From assembly GCA_934101575.1 (NCBI GenBank), contig CAKORJ010000001.1, positions 124,001-188,000 on the forward strand: DNA of 64,000 nucleotides. Reading direction: 5' to 3'. Made by a program: the position numbers and the translations under genes. The notes beneath the pieces were generated by a model. It made no database searches. It was not told the origin of the DNA and saw only the letters and a list, made by a program, of their open reading frames with translations. Shown in pieces: positions 17,347 through 26,031 of the stretch; the stretch's first letter is position 1, and each line of letters opens with the position of its first letter. Origin of the DNA: an uncultured Bacilli bacterium. Lineage in GTDB: Bacteria > Bacillota_I > Bacilli_A > RF39 > UBA660.

Positions 17347-19512
17347 ATGACTTGTAATTGTTTAGTTGAACTTGCTCATGTTTTTTTAGATAAGACTTTT
17401 ACTTATATTGTTCCGGATGAATATAAAGATAGTATTTGTGTTGGGATGAGGGTTGAGGTTCCTTTTGGAAAACAAGTTCTTGATGGATTTGTTATGTCTA
17501 TTTCTTATGATAATTCTAATATTAATGATTTAAAGTCTATTATTGGACTTATTGATTCTTATCCGGTTTTAAATGAAGAACTTATGGAAATTGGTAAGTT
17601 TGTTAAGAATGTTACTTTGTCTTCTTTGATGTCTTCTTATCAAGTTATGCTTCCTAAGGCTTTGAAAGCTAAGAATAGTGTTAATATGAGACCTAAGTTT
17701 GATAAATATGTTTCTTTAGGAGATGTTGATTGTAGTTCTTATAAGTTTAATAAGACTCAAAGTGAGATTATTTCTTATGTTAAAGATAATGGGTCTTGTA
17801 ATATTAAGTTTCTTAATGATATATCTTCTAGTAGTGTTAAGACTCTTATTAATAAGGGGATTCTTGTTGTTAGTGAAAGAGAGGTTTATCGCTATAATGT
17901 TGATATTTCTAAGAGAAAAGAGTTTTCTTTGAATACCAGTCAGGATAATGTTTTTAAAAAAATTAGTGATAGTTTTGGTAAGAGTGAAACTTTTTTATTA
18001 TATGGTGTCACTGGTAGTGGTAAGACTAATGTTTATATGAGACTTATTGATGAGGTTATAAAATCTGGTAAGACTGCTTTGTTTTTGGTTCCTGAAATAT
18101 CTTTGACTCCTCAAATTATTAATAGATTTACTTCTTATTTTGATAAGATTGCGATTCTTCATAGTAAGCTTTCTGATGGAGTTAAATATGATGAATGGCG
18201 TAAGATTAATGAGGGTAGAGTTAATATTGTTATTGGTGCTAGAAGTGCTATATTTGCTCCACTTAAGAATATTGGTATTATTATTGTTGATGAGGAACAT
18301 ACTAGTAGTTATAAACAAGAGAATAATCCTAGGTATAGTGCTATTGATGTTGCTAAGTTTAGAAGTAGTTATCATAATTGTCCACTTGTTTTAGGTAGTG
18401 CTACTCCGACTATTGAAAGTTATACAAGGGCTTTAAGAGGGGAGTATACTTTGGTTAGTCTTCCTAATAGATATAATGGTATGGACCCAGATATTGAAAT
18501 AATTGATATGAATAAAGAGTTTAAAAAGAGTAATGGTTATTTTTCTAATATTTTGATTTCTGAGATTAAAGATGTTATTTCTAGGGGAGAACAAGTTATT
18601 TTATTTCTTAATAAAAGAGGTTATTCTAATATTGTTACTTGTAATAAGTGTGGTGAAGTAGAAAAGTGTCCTAATTGTGATATATCTCTTACTTATCATA
18701 AGAGTTCTAATATGCTTAGGTGTCATTATTGTGGTTTTGCTAAGAAGAAAGAAAATATATGTAATAAGTGTGGGGAAGAATTTAGAGAATTTGGAATAGG
18801 TACTGAAAAGGTAGAAGAGTCTTTAAAAGAAATAATTCCTGATGCTAGGGTTGTTAGGATGGATATTGATACTACAACTAAAAAGGGTGCTCATGAGAAA
18901 ATTATTAATGATTTTAGTGAGAGAAAATATGATATTTTACTTGGTACTCAAATGATTGCTAAGGGTCTTGATTTTCCTAATGTTACTTTAGTTGGTGTAA
19001 TTAGTGCAGATATTAGTCTTAATTTTCCAGATTTTAGAAGCAGTGAAGTTACTTTTTCTTTACTTAATCAAGTTTCTGGCAGGAGTGGTCGAGGTAATAA
19101 ATTAGGAAAGGTTCTTATACAAACTTTTAATCCTGATCATTATGCTATTGTTTGTAGTAAGAATAATAATTATAAAATGTTTTATGAGGAAGAGTTGAGT
19201 ATTAGAAAAAAACTTAATTATCCTCCTTATTGTTATATATGTTTACTTAAGATAAGTTCTAAAGATTATAATTTAGCTAGTAGTATGAGTGGTAAAATTG
19301 GTAATTATTTAAAACTTAAGATTAAAAATGAAGTTATACTTGGGCCATCTACTGCTAATATATTTAGGGTTAATAATGAATATAGGTTTCAAATTATTAT
19401 AAAGTATAAAGATATTAATAATATAAAGAAGTATTTAGTTATGCTTGAAGAGAGGTTTTTTAACGATAAAAAAATTAAATTTGATATTGATTTTAATCCT
19501 ATTAAGTTATAA
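17347..19512 (+). CDS. priA: primosomal protein N' (replication restart helicase)
   Basis: PriA loads the replisome at stalled forks. The 721-aa protein has the N-terminal DNA-binding domain, a superfamily 2 helicase core with GVTGSGKTN and VDEEHTSSYK, and the zinc-binding insertion CNKCGEVEKCPNC...CHYCG...CNKCG, which gives the expected cysteine set. Helicase motifs GTQMIAKGLDFPNVTLVG and QVSGRSGRG follow. ATG 17347 is preceded by AAGGGAAG and a TATAAT box. Full length. It is followed by a terminator shared with the convergent gspE-like gene. Confidence 0.96.
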   Translation: MTCNCLVELAHVFLDKTFTYIVPDEYKDSICVGMRVEVPFGKQVLDGFVMSISYDNSNINDLKSIIGLIDSYPVLNEELMEIGKFVKNVTLSSLMSSYQVMLPKALKAKNSVNMRPKFDKYVSLGDVDCSSYKFNKTQSEIISYVKDNGSCNIKFLNDISSSSVKTLINKGILVVSEREVYRYNVDISKRKEFSLNTSQDNVFKKISDSFGKSETFLLYGVTGSGKTNVYMRLIDEVIKSGKTALFLVPEISLTPQIINRFTSYFDKIAILHSKLSDGVKYDEWRKINEGRVNIVIGARSAIFAPLKNIGIIIVDEEHTSSYKQENNPRYSAIDVAKFRSSYHNCPLVLGSATPTIESYTRALRGEYTLVSLPNRYNGMDPDIEIIDMNKEFKKSNGYFSNILISEIKDVISRGEQVILFLNKRGYSNIVTCNKCGEVEKCPNCDISLTYHKSSNMLRCHYCGFAKKKENICNKCGEEFREFGIGTEKVEESLKEIIPDARVVRMDIDTTTKKGAHEKIINDFSERKYDILLGTQMIAKGLDFPNVTLVGVISADISLNFPDFRSSEVTFSLLNQVSGRSGRGNKLGKVLIQTFNPDHYAIVCSKNNNYKMFYEEELSIRKKLNYPPYCYICLLKISSKDYNLASSMSGKIGNYLKLKIKNEVILGPSTANIFRVNNEYRFQIIIKYKDINNIKKYLVMLEERFFNDKKIKFDIDFNPIKL

Positions 19513-19545
19513 AGTGTCAAAAAAAAAGACACTTTTTTAGTGTCT
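19512..19545. terminator. three-arm bidirectional terminator between priA and the pilus ATPase gene
   Basis: Three arms are present: AAGTGTC (19512-19518), GACACTT (19528-19534) and AGTGTCT (19539-19545). On the plus strand arms 1 and 2 form a hairpin followed by T6; on the minus strand arms 3 and 2 form a hairpin followed by T9. The middle arm is shared, so each transcript uses a different pairing. Confidence 0.75.
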
Positions 19546-21241
19546 ATATATTAGTATCATTGTTTATATTTTGTAGTAAGCTTTCTGTGTAGTTATTTTG
19601 TTGATTGTTATTTTCATTTATTCTTAATGAATTAAAGATATTATCATCAAATAAGTTTCCTTCATTATTAGTAAATATATTTTGATTATTTGTTGTAGGT
19701 TCTTCTATTTGGGTTTGTGGTGTATTTGGAACATTCAAGTTTGGTATATTTACTATATTTTGTTTATTATTATTTATTTCGTTTTGATTATTTACATTAT
19801 TGATGTTATTATCATTTGTATTTATTGTATTATTTGTTTCATTACTATTTGCATTATCTATTACTTGATTTGGAATAGGGTTATAATTATTATTTTGTTC
19901 ATTTAATGTTTCATTTATTTGATTTTTATTTTCTATAGGAGTTTGCATTACTTCTGGATTGGTATAAAGCATACTGTCCATGATTTTTGAAGTTTCTGTT
20001 TCTTCTTTTTTATCAATTCCAAGAGTTTTATCTAATAGTTCTTCGGATACTTCATCGTAATCATCATAATCTACTAATCTGAATACTTCTTTTAGATCTG
20101 TTATACCTTCCATGACTTTGATTAAACCATCTTGGAATAGAGTTTTTACTCCTTTTTTATAGATTAAATGTTTTAAATCTTCTCTGTCCATACTTCTATT
20201 TATTGCATCGCGGATTTCTTCATTTATCATTAATACTTCTTGAAGAGCAATTCTACCTGTGTAACCATTGTGGCAGTGATCACATCTTCCTGCTTCATAG
20301 ATTGATTCTATGTCTATTCCTAATGTTTTTTTGAATAGTATTTTTTCTGTTTCATTAGCCGGTCTTTGAATTCTACAGTTTGGACATAGTCTTTTTGCTA
20401 GCGTTTGTGAAATTATTCCTTTAAGTGAAGATGATAGTAAGTATCTTTCTACATCCATATCTATAAGTCTTTCTATTGTTGTTAGAGAGTTATTTGTATG
20501 TAGTGTTGATAATACTAAGTGTCCAGTTATAGAAGCACGTATTGCTATTTTTGCTGTTTCAGTATCACGGATTTCTCCGATTAGTATTATGTTTGGATCT
20601 TGTCTTAAAATTGAACGAAGTACTGTTGCAAAGTCTAAGCCAATTTCTGAGTTTACTTGTACTTGGTTAAGACCTTCGATACTCATTTCTACTGGATCTT
20701 CGACTGTTATGATGTTTGATTCTTCTTTGTTTAATTTTTGAAGCATAGAGTATACAGTTGTAGATTTACCTGAACCAGTAGCACCAGTTATTAGAATAAT
20801 ACCATTTGGACTATTTAACATTTCCATGATTATTTTATAGTTTTCTCCGGTGAATCCTAAGTATTCTATTCCTTGTAAACTCATAGAGTAGTCTAGAATT
20901 CTGATAACTATTTTTTCTCCAAAGCTGGTAGGAAGCGCTGAAACACGAAGGTCTAAGTCTTTTCCTTCAATTACGCTTTTTATTGCACCATCTTGTGGAA
21001 GTCTTGATTCTGTAATGTTCATACCAGCAAGTAGTTTTACTCTTGTTGTTAGGTTTCTTTTATATCTGTTATCTATTATTGCGTAGTCTCTTAGTTCACC
21101 ATCTATTCTTATTCTGATTTTTAGATATTTTTCAGCGGGATCAAAGTGAATATCACTGGCATTTTTCATAACTGAATCAATTATTATATCGTTTACTATA
21201 TCTACTATAGGAGTAGTAGTAAAATTAAATTCTCGCATCAT
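19544..21241 (-). CDS. GspE/PilB-type pilus assembly ATPase with Asn-rich tail
   Basis: The 565-aa protein powers assembly of type II/IV-type pseudopili. It starts directly with the first ATPase subdomain (NASDIHFDP), has Walker A GATGSGKST (153-161), EDPVE, the Asp/His boxes (GEIRDTETA, HTNNS) and the tetracysteine zinc site C286/C289/C320/C323. The N-terminal MshEN/N1E domain found in long PilB/GspE is absent, as in ComGA-like short forms. Residues about 400-565 are a low-complexity tail dominated by Asn with Asp/Glu/Thr, unlike other members. The gene is divergent from two prepilin-like genes (21364, 23255). No GspF platform or prepilin peptidase lies in the window. Confidence 0.88.
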   Translation of the reverse strand: MMREFNFTTTPIVDIVNDIIIDSVMKNASDIHFDPAEKYLKIRIRIDGELRDYAIIDNRYKRNLTTRVKLLAGMNITESRLPQDGAIKSVIEGKDLDLRVSALPTSFGEKIVIRILDYSMSLQGIEYLGFTGENYKIIMEMLNSPNGIILITGATGSGKSTTVYSMLQKLNKEESNIITVEDPVEMSIEGLNQVQVNSEIGLDFATVLRSILRQDPNIILIGEIRDTETAKIAIRASITGHLVLSTLHTNNSLTTIERLIDMDVERYLLSSSLKGIISQTLAKRLCPNCRIQRPANETEKILFKKTLGIDIESIYEAGRCDHCHNGYTGRIALQEVLMINEEIRDAINRSMDREDLKHLIYKKGVKTLFQDGLIKVMEGITDLKEVFRLVDYDDYDEVSEELLDKTLGIDKKEETETSKIMDSMLYTNPEVMQTPIENKNQINETLNEQNNNYNPIPNQVIDNANSNETNNTINTNDNNINNVNNQNEINNNKQNIVNIPNLNVPNTPQTQIEEPTTNNQNIFTNNEGNLFDDNIFNSLRINENNNQQNNYTESLLQNINNDTNI

Positions 21242-21298
21242 AAGATTTTTCCCCTTTATTCTATATTTGTAAAATTCGTAGTTATTTTATTTTTATAC

Positions 21299-21337
21299 TA
21301 GAATTTATTCTAAAAGTATTATATAATAATTTTAGAA
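21299..21337. promoter_or_regulatory. divergent control region with inverted repeats around a TATAAT box
   Basis: The 122-bp gap between the ATPase and pilin genes holds TTCTAAAA (21308-21315) and TTTTAGAA (21330-21337), an 8-bp inverted repeat flanking TATAAT (21322-21327). A second, overlapping repeat TAGAA/TTCTA lies just upstream (about 21300-21312). Arrangement across a -10 box suggests an operator, but AT-rich DNA gives such repeats by chance. Confidence 0.4.
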
Positions 21338-21363
21338 AATAAGCAAGTAGAAGGTGAGTAATA

Positions 21364-23265
21364 ATGAAAAAGAAACTTAAGAGTATGAAAGGATTTGCTA
21401 TGGCTGAGTTATTAGCTGTTTCTATGGTTGTTTTACTTATTTTTTCTATTCTTTTTTCAAATTATTTACCACTTGTAGCGGAGTATGAGAATAGACTTAA
21501 TTATAACAATACTAGTGCACAGTTTGCAGCGTATTATGCGAGAAAGATATATAATGGGGTTATGGAAAATGGTAATAAATTTACAACAACTATTGGTGAT
21601 AAGATAAATAGTGATAAGTATTATGTTGCTTATAATTCTAATAAGAGTAATTCTCGTATATGTAATTCTGATGTTACTCAACTTAAATCTGAGAATAAAA
21701 ACGAGATTTTTGGGGTGAATGATGATAAAGATGTTATTACAAGATGTCAAAATATATTTAATGAATATGGAGTAGAAGAAATAATTTTGACTAAATATAA
21801 ACTTACGGATGTTAAGGATGGTTATACTCAAAATGATGGTACATTATACAATTATATTAAGTATTTACCTGAGTATAAAAATACGGTTTATCAAGATAAT
21901 AATGAACTTTATAGAATAATTATTAAAACTAAAGATGGGTATGCTACTACACCTATTGTAGCTGATTATTATACTCCTGGTAGTTGCTTTACTACAAAAA
22001 AAGGTGATGATGGTAGTTTAACTGTTACTGGATATAACCAAGATAACGGTGATTGTGGTGCTAATGTTGTATTTACTGATAAACAAATAAAAACTATTGG
22101 TGGCGGGCTTGGAGTAATTACTGCTATAGGAGAGGGAGCTTTTAAAAATACTTCTGTTATTAGTATTGATTTTGATAAGGGAAAACTTAATTCTATAGGA
22201 GAAGGAGCTTTTAATGGTGTTAAGTCTTTCAAGGGCTCTAGCACTGAGGAGTTTGATTTATCTGGTATTAAAAATATAGGGAAAAATGCTTTTAATGGTA
22301 CTTCTCTTGTTGAGGTTAATATACCTTTGGATGTTACTATAGGATCAGGAGCATTTTCTAATATTAAAACTTTGAACGGAATTGTGAAAATAGGCAAAAA
22401 TAACTATAATGTTGAAAGATTATTTGAAAATTCTGGTAGTTCTTCCGGAATTAGATTTCCATCTAATGTTAGCAGTGATGCAGCACCAAATAAAATTGGT
22501 CATTCTACTTTTAAAAGTGTTAACTTATTATCATTTGAGTTTAGAGTTGTTGCTAATATAGATGATAATGCTTTTGAAAGTGCTACTTTTATGGAAAAAT
22601 CATTATCGTTGCCGGAAATAAAAACAATAGGAAACGCATCATTTAAGAATGTTGAGTTTGATAATATACAGTTTGGCACAAAACTAACTACTATTGGTAA
22701 AGATGCATTTAAGATGGATGATTCTAAAAATTCTGTATTAAAATTGTTAAATATTCCATCTAGTGTTACTTCAATCGGGGAGTCAGCATTTGAAAATAGA
22801 AAGATTGCAGAGTTAAGTTTTTCGTCTGAATCTAAGCTAAATAGTATATCAAAATCTGTATTTGCTGGTTGTGGTATAACTGATTCCGTGACAATTCCAT
22901 CTACTGTTAAAACTATTGATGCTAGTGCTTTTGCTAATAATGGATTTTCTTCTGTTATTTTAAGTTCTGAGCTTATTTCAATAGGAGAATCAGTGTTTAA
23001 AAACAATAGTAATTTGACTTCTATTAATATTCCTAGTAAGGTCAATTCAATAGGAGATAGTGCATTTGCAGGTTGTAGTAATATTTCTTCAATTAATGTG
23101 CAATCTAGTGTATACAAAGGTTCTGAAAAGAATTGGTGTAATGCATTTGGATATAAATCTGGATGTGTTGTTGAACCTAATGAACAAGATAATACTACTT
23201 GGTATTTAAAGGCTGATGGACAATCTGTTTCTATAGTATATGGAGGTGCTACTAATGAACAATAA
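21364..23265 (+). CDS. prepilin-like protein carrying BspA-type leucine-rich repeats
   Basis: The 633-aa protein starts with a type IV prepilin leader MKKKLKSMKG, cleavage-type G10/F11, Glu15 (the +5 glutamate) and a hydrophobic helix to about residue 30. Residues 30-200 form a pilin-like head with a few cysteines. From about 240 to 610 there are repeated LRR_5/BspA units: IGEGAF, IGKNAF, IGHSTF, IDDNAF, IGDSAF, each about 23 residues, with consensus like SSVTSIGESAF. BspA repeats mediate adhesion in other bacteria. The pilin helix would place the LRR arm on a pseudopilus or in the membrane. The coupled downstream gene is a second prepilin. RBS AAGGTGAG supports ATG 21364. Confidence 0.82.
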   Translation: MKKKLKSMKGFAMAELLAVSMVVLLIFSILFSNYLPLVAEYENRLNYNNTSAQFAAYYARKIYNGVMENGNKFTTTIGDKINSDKYYVAYNSNKSNSRICNSDVTQLKSENKNEIFGVNDDKDVITRCQNIFNEYGVEEIILTKYKLTDVKDGYTQNDGTLYNYIKYLPEYKNTVYQDNNELYRIIIKTKDGYATTPIVADYYTPGSCFTTKKGDDGSLTVTGYNQDNGDCGANVVFTDKQIKTIGGGLGVITAIGEGAFKNTSVISIDFDKGKLNSIGEGAFNGVKSFKGSSTEEFDLSGIKNIGKNAFNGTSLVEVNIPLDVTIGSGAFSNIKTLNGIVKIGKNNYNVERLFENSGSSSGIRFPSNVSSDAAPNKIGHSTFKSVNLLSFEFRVVANIDDNAFESATFMEKSLSLPEIKTIGNASFKNVEFDNIQFGTKLTTIGKDAFKMDDSKNSVLKLLNIPSSVTSIGESAFENRKIAELSFSSESKLNSISKSVFAGCGITDSVTIPSTVKTIDASAFANNGFSSVILSSELISIGESVFKNNSNLTSINIPSKVNSIGDSAFAGCSNISSINVQSSVYKGSEKNWCNAFGYKSGCVVEPNEQDNTTWYLKADGQSVSIVYGGATNEQ

Positions 23266-23965
23266 AGGTATGACTCTTGTTGAGCTTCTTGTTACTTTTT
23301 CACTTTTACTTGTAATTATTGTTGGTATGTTTAATTTAATAATGGAAGTTAAGAATGATTTTGATGATAAGAGAATAGGTAAGGATTTTACTGAATATTC
23401 TTCCAATATGAATAGTTCTATTCAGTATGATTTAATTAAAAACAAACCATTTGCTATTCTTTATAAAAATAATGCTAGTGATCCATGGACTTCTGTTAGT
23501 ACTCGTGTTGGTTATGATTTTGCTTCTTCTGATAACAATACTACTTATGTTGCTAAGTATTCTGGTATGAGCTCCGAAAATATTAATCCTACCAAAGAGT
23601 GTCAAGGCATATATCCATGTCTTATATATGCTTATGTTGATGGTAATGAAATTCTAACTAAAACTATTGGTTTGAATAAAGGTGATTTGAGTAAAAGTGA
23701 TGTATTGGCAAAGTCTGGTATATACTATAATGATGTTTTTGAAAGTATTCCTAATCAAGAGTTTGTTGATATTCAAGACTCTAGTTCTTTTTCTACTGAT
23801 GAGGATGATGAAAAAAATGATGGAACTGTAATTACCAAGGTTGAGATAAAGTGTGATGATGAAACTAGAATGTTAGTAATAAATTTTCCTTATAGACTTG
23901 TTGAACATGATGAAAATTATGGTTTTAAAATAGTATATCCATTTTTTGTACAAGAAGTATCATAA
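23255..23965 (+). CDS. type II/IV prepilin-like protein
   Basis: The 236-aa protein has the prepilin signature MNNKGMTLVELLVTFS, with cleavage after Gly5, Glu10 as the +5 residue and a hydrophobic helix to about residue 26, then a globular head with C-terminal acidic stretch (DEDDEKND). ATG 23255 sits behind GGAGGTG and overlaps the end of the LRR-pilin gene by 11 nt, so they are coupled. Its last 41 nt overlap the convergent ylbJ gene. A minor pseudopilin role beside the LRR-pilin is likely. Confidence 0.8.
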   Translation: MNNKGMTLVELLVTFSLLLVIIVGMFNLIMEVKNDFDDKRIGKDFTEYSSNMNSSIQYDLIKNKPFAILYKNNASDPWTSVSTRVGYDFASSDNNTTYVAKYSGMSSENINPTKECQGIYPCLIYAYVDGNEILTKTIGLNKGDLSKSDVLAKSGIYYNDVFESIPNQEFVDIQDSSSFSTDEDDEKNDGTVITKVEIKCDDETRMLVINFPYRLVEHDENYGFKIVYPFFVQEVS

Positions 23966-24887
23966 ACATAAAACTTATGATTCCATGAATTATTCTAGCT
24001 ATTAGAAAAGGTAGATATTTTACCTTTTTTTTGTTTAATATGCTCATTATTTGAAAGTGAATTGAGAATCCTCCAAAGGATATGAAAAATGCTGCTAGGG
24101 GAAGTTTTATATTTATATCTATATTACTTAGTGATAAATATTTTAATCCACTTGTCATTTCTAATAGTCCTATTTGTATTATGTTTATTAGATTTGTTGT
24201 ATCTTTATATATTAAATTTGTTATTATTAAGAAAAAGGTTATTATTCCAAATATATTTATTAATGTTTTTAGAGAGCTTTCTATTGCTTTTATTAGTACT
24301 GTAAATATATTTGTATTGTTTATTTTATTGTTTAAATAAGATAGGTTTTTAATTTTAGTTGTTTCCTGTGTTATTTCTTTGTTGTAATTTCTAAATATGA
24401 TTCCTACTATGATGTTTCCTATTATGTGACTTATTAAAAGGCATATTCCTATTTGTTTATTTCCTAAGAATAGAGTTCCTACTGTGTTTACTATGAATAA
24501 TGGATTTGAGAAAAAAGTAAACATTAATATTTTTTCTGAATCTTTATTGGTGAGTATGTTTTTGTTCATTAGGTCATCTAAGTATTTGGCACTGCTGGGA
24601 AAACCTGTTATCATGCTCATAAAAAATATGAATGATGCCTCTTTTTTTGATTTAAATAGAAAATGTATGGGCTTTTTTAGTAGATTACCTAGTATTAGAG
24701 GAATGTCTAGTTCTACCAGGATAAAACTAATTATGAACATAGGAAACAGTGAAGGTAATATGTTTTTTATGAATAGGTTTATACTGAATACTATTGTTTG
24801 GTTTAATGTATTTGATTTTATGAATATATTTAGTGTTAATAGTGTTAATGTTGTTAAAATTATTATGGAATATAACTTTTTTTTCAT
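23925..24887 (-). CDS. ylbJ: YlbJ-like membrane protein (nucleoside-recognition/Gate family)
   Basis: The 320-aa protein has about eight membrane helices, with SLFPMFIISFILVEL and MITGFPSSAKYLDDL, the GFPSxAK motif typical of YlbJ, a membrane protein linked to Bacillus spore formation. Its transported substrate is not known. The ylbJ-ylbL pairing seen in Bacillus supports the call: ylbL lies next to it here, although divergent. AGGTGAA precedes its ATG on the minus strand. Its 3' end overlaps the convergent pilin gene by 41 nt. Confidence 0.8.
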   Translation of the reverse strand: MKKKLYSIIILTTLTLLTLNIFIKSNTLNQTIVFSINLFIKNILPSLFPMFIISFILVELDIPLILGNLLKKPIHFLFKSKKEASFIFFMSMITGFPSSAKYLDDLMNKNILTNKDSEKILMFTFFSNPLFIVNTVGTLFLGNKQIGICLLISHIIGNIIVGIIFRNYNKEITQETTKIKNLSYLNNKINNTNIFTVLIKAIESSLKTLINIFGIITFFLIITNLIYKDTTNLINIIQIGLLEMTSGLKYLSLSNIDINIKLPLAAFFISFGGFSIHFQIMSILNKKKVKYLPFLIARIIHGIISFMFMILLVQKMDILF

Positions 24888-24930
24888 AATTCACCTGATT
24901 TCCTGTTATAATTATATTGGAGAGATAAAT

Positions 24931-25956
24931 ATGAAGAACAAAATTATTGAAATTAAAGAAAGACTTATTGAATTTTTTAAGAATCCCAAGGAGGTAATAT
25001 CTTTTTTCTTGCCTATTGTTATTACTCTTTGTTTACTTATTCCTGTTCCTTATTATATTAAGCTTGGTGGAGGTACTATTGTTTTAGGGGATAAGATTAG
25101 TATTAATGGTGAGAAGAAAAAATCTGGATCTTTGGAAGCATTATATGTTAAGGAAGCTAAAGGTATGGTGTTTACTTATTTGCTTTCTTATATAGTTCCT
25201 TCTATCGATAGGGAAAAAGTTAATGATGTTGTACTTAATAATGAGGATGAGGATTCTTATAATTATCGTGAAAAGTTATATTTTACTAGCTCTTTAGATG
25301 CGGCGGTTAAGGTTGCTTTTGAGAAGGCTGGTAAGGATGTAAAGATTTCATCTAGTAAGTTTTTAGTTATTTATATTGATAAAGATTCTAAGACGTCTTT
25401 AGATATTGGTGATGAAATTATTGATGTTAATGGTAATAAGATTAAGTCTTATGATGATATTGCTAAGTATATTTCTGAATGTAGTAATAAGAATAGTGTT
25501 CCTATTACTGTTATGAGAAATGGTAAAGAGGTTTCTACTAATAATAAGTTGATGGATATTGATGGTGAGAAGAAGCTTGGTATTGTTATTTCTAATGAGA
25601 TTAAGTATACTAGTGATCCTAAGGTTGAGTTTGATTTTAATGGTCATCAAGCTGGACCTTCTGGAGGGCTTATGATTGCTCTTACTATTTATAATAAGCT
25701 TTCTTCTGATGATATTACTCATGGTAAGAAGGTTGTGGGAACTGGTACTATTGATGTCTATGGTAATGTTGGGGAAATAGGTGGTATTAAGTATAAACTT
25801 ATGGCTGCGTCTAAGAAGAACGCTGATATTGTATTTGTTCCAGAGGCTAATTATAAAGAAGCTAAGAAAATAATGGATAAAGAAAAGTATAATTTTTCTC
25901 TTGTTAAGGTTTCTACTTTTGATGATGCTCTTAGTTATTTAAATAATAGTAAATAG
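24931..25956 (+). CDS. ylbL: YlbL-like PDZ/Lon-fold serine protease
   Basis: The 341-aa protein has a membrane helix (about residues 22-40), a PDZ domain (about 125-205, with LDIGDEIIDVNG) and a C-terminal Lon-type peptidase domain with Ser244 (GPSGG) and Lys287 (GGIKYK) as the dyad. Relatives include B. subtilis YlbL and streptococcal SepM, which trims a competence peptide outside the cell. ATG 24931 has GGAGAG upstream; the longer upstream frame lies antisense to ylbJ and is rejected. Confidence 0.9.
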   Translation: MKNKIIEIKERLIEFFKNPKEVISFFLPIVITLCLLIPVPYYIKLGGGTIVLGDKISINGEKKKSGSLEALYVKEAKGMVFTYLLSYIVPSIDREKVNDVVLNNEDEDSYNYREKLYFTSSLDAAVKVAFEKAGKDVKISSSKFLVIYIDKDSKTSLDIGDEIIDVNGNKIKSYDDIAKYISECSNKNSVPITVMRNGKEVSTNNKLMDIDGEKKLGIVISNEIKYTSDPKVEFDFNGHQAGPSGGLMIALTIYNKLSSDDITHGKKVVGTGTIDVYGNVGEIGGIKYKLMAASKKNADIVFVPEANYKEAKKIMDKEKYNFSLVKVSTFDDALSYLNNSK

Positions 25957-25957
25957 A

Positions 25958-25987
25958 CAGGTAAATCTATTGGTTTACTTGTTTTTT
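25958..25987 (+). terminator. intrinsic terminator after ylbL
   Basis: CAGGTAAA (25958-25965) pairs with TTTACTTG (25974-25981) with one G-U pair, followed by T6. Confidence 0.7.
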
Positions 25988-26031
25988 GTCTAAAAAAAAT
26001 ATATAATTATATTGACGTGGGAGGAGATAAA

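Noticed and set aside
21969..23117. Long open frames (142 and 205 codons) on the minus strand of the LRR-pilin gene
   Set aside because: They are antisense to repeated LRR coding DNA, have no ribosome site, and their repeats mirror the LRR units; they are shadows of the real gene.
24484..24930. Longer upstream start of the ylbL reading frame
   Set aside because: The extension lies antisense to ylbJ, whose protein is clearly recognisable; the ATG at 24931 has its own ribosome site.
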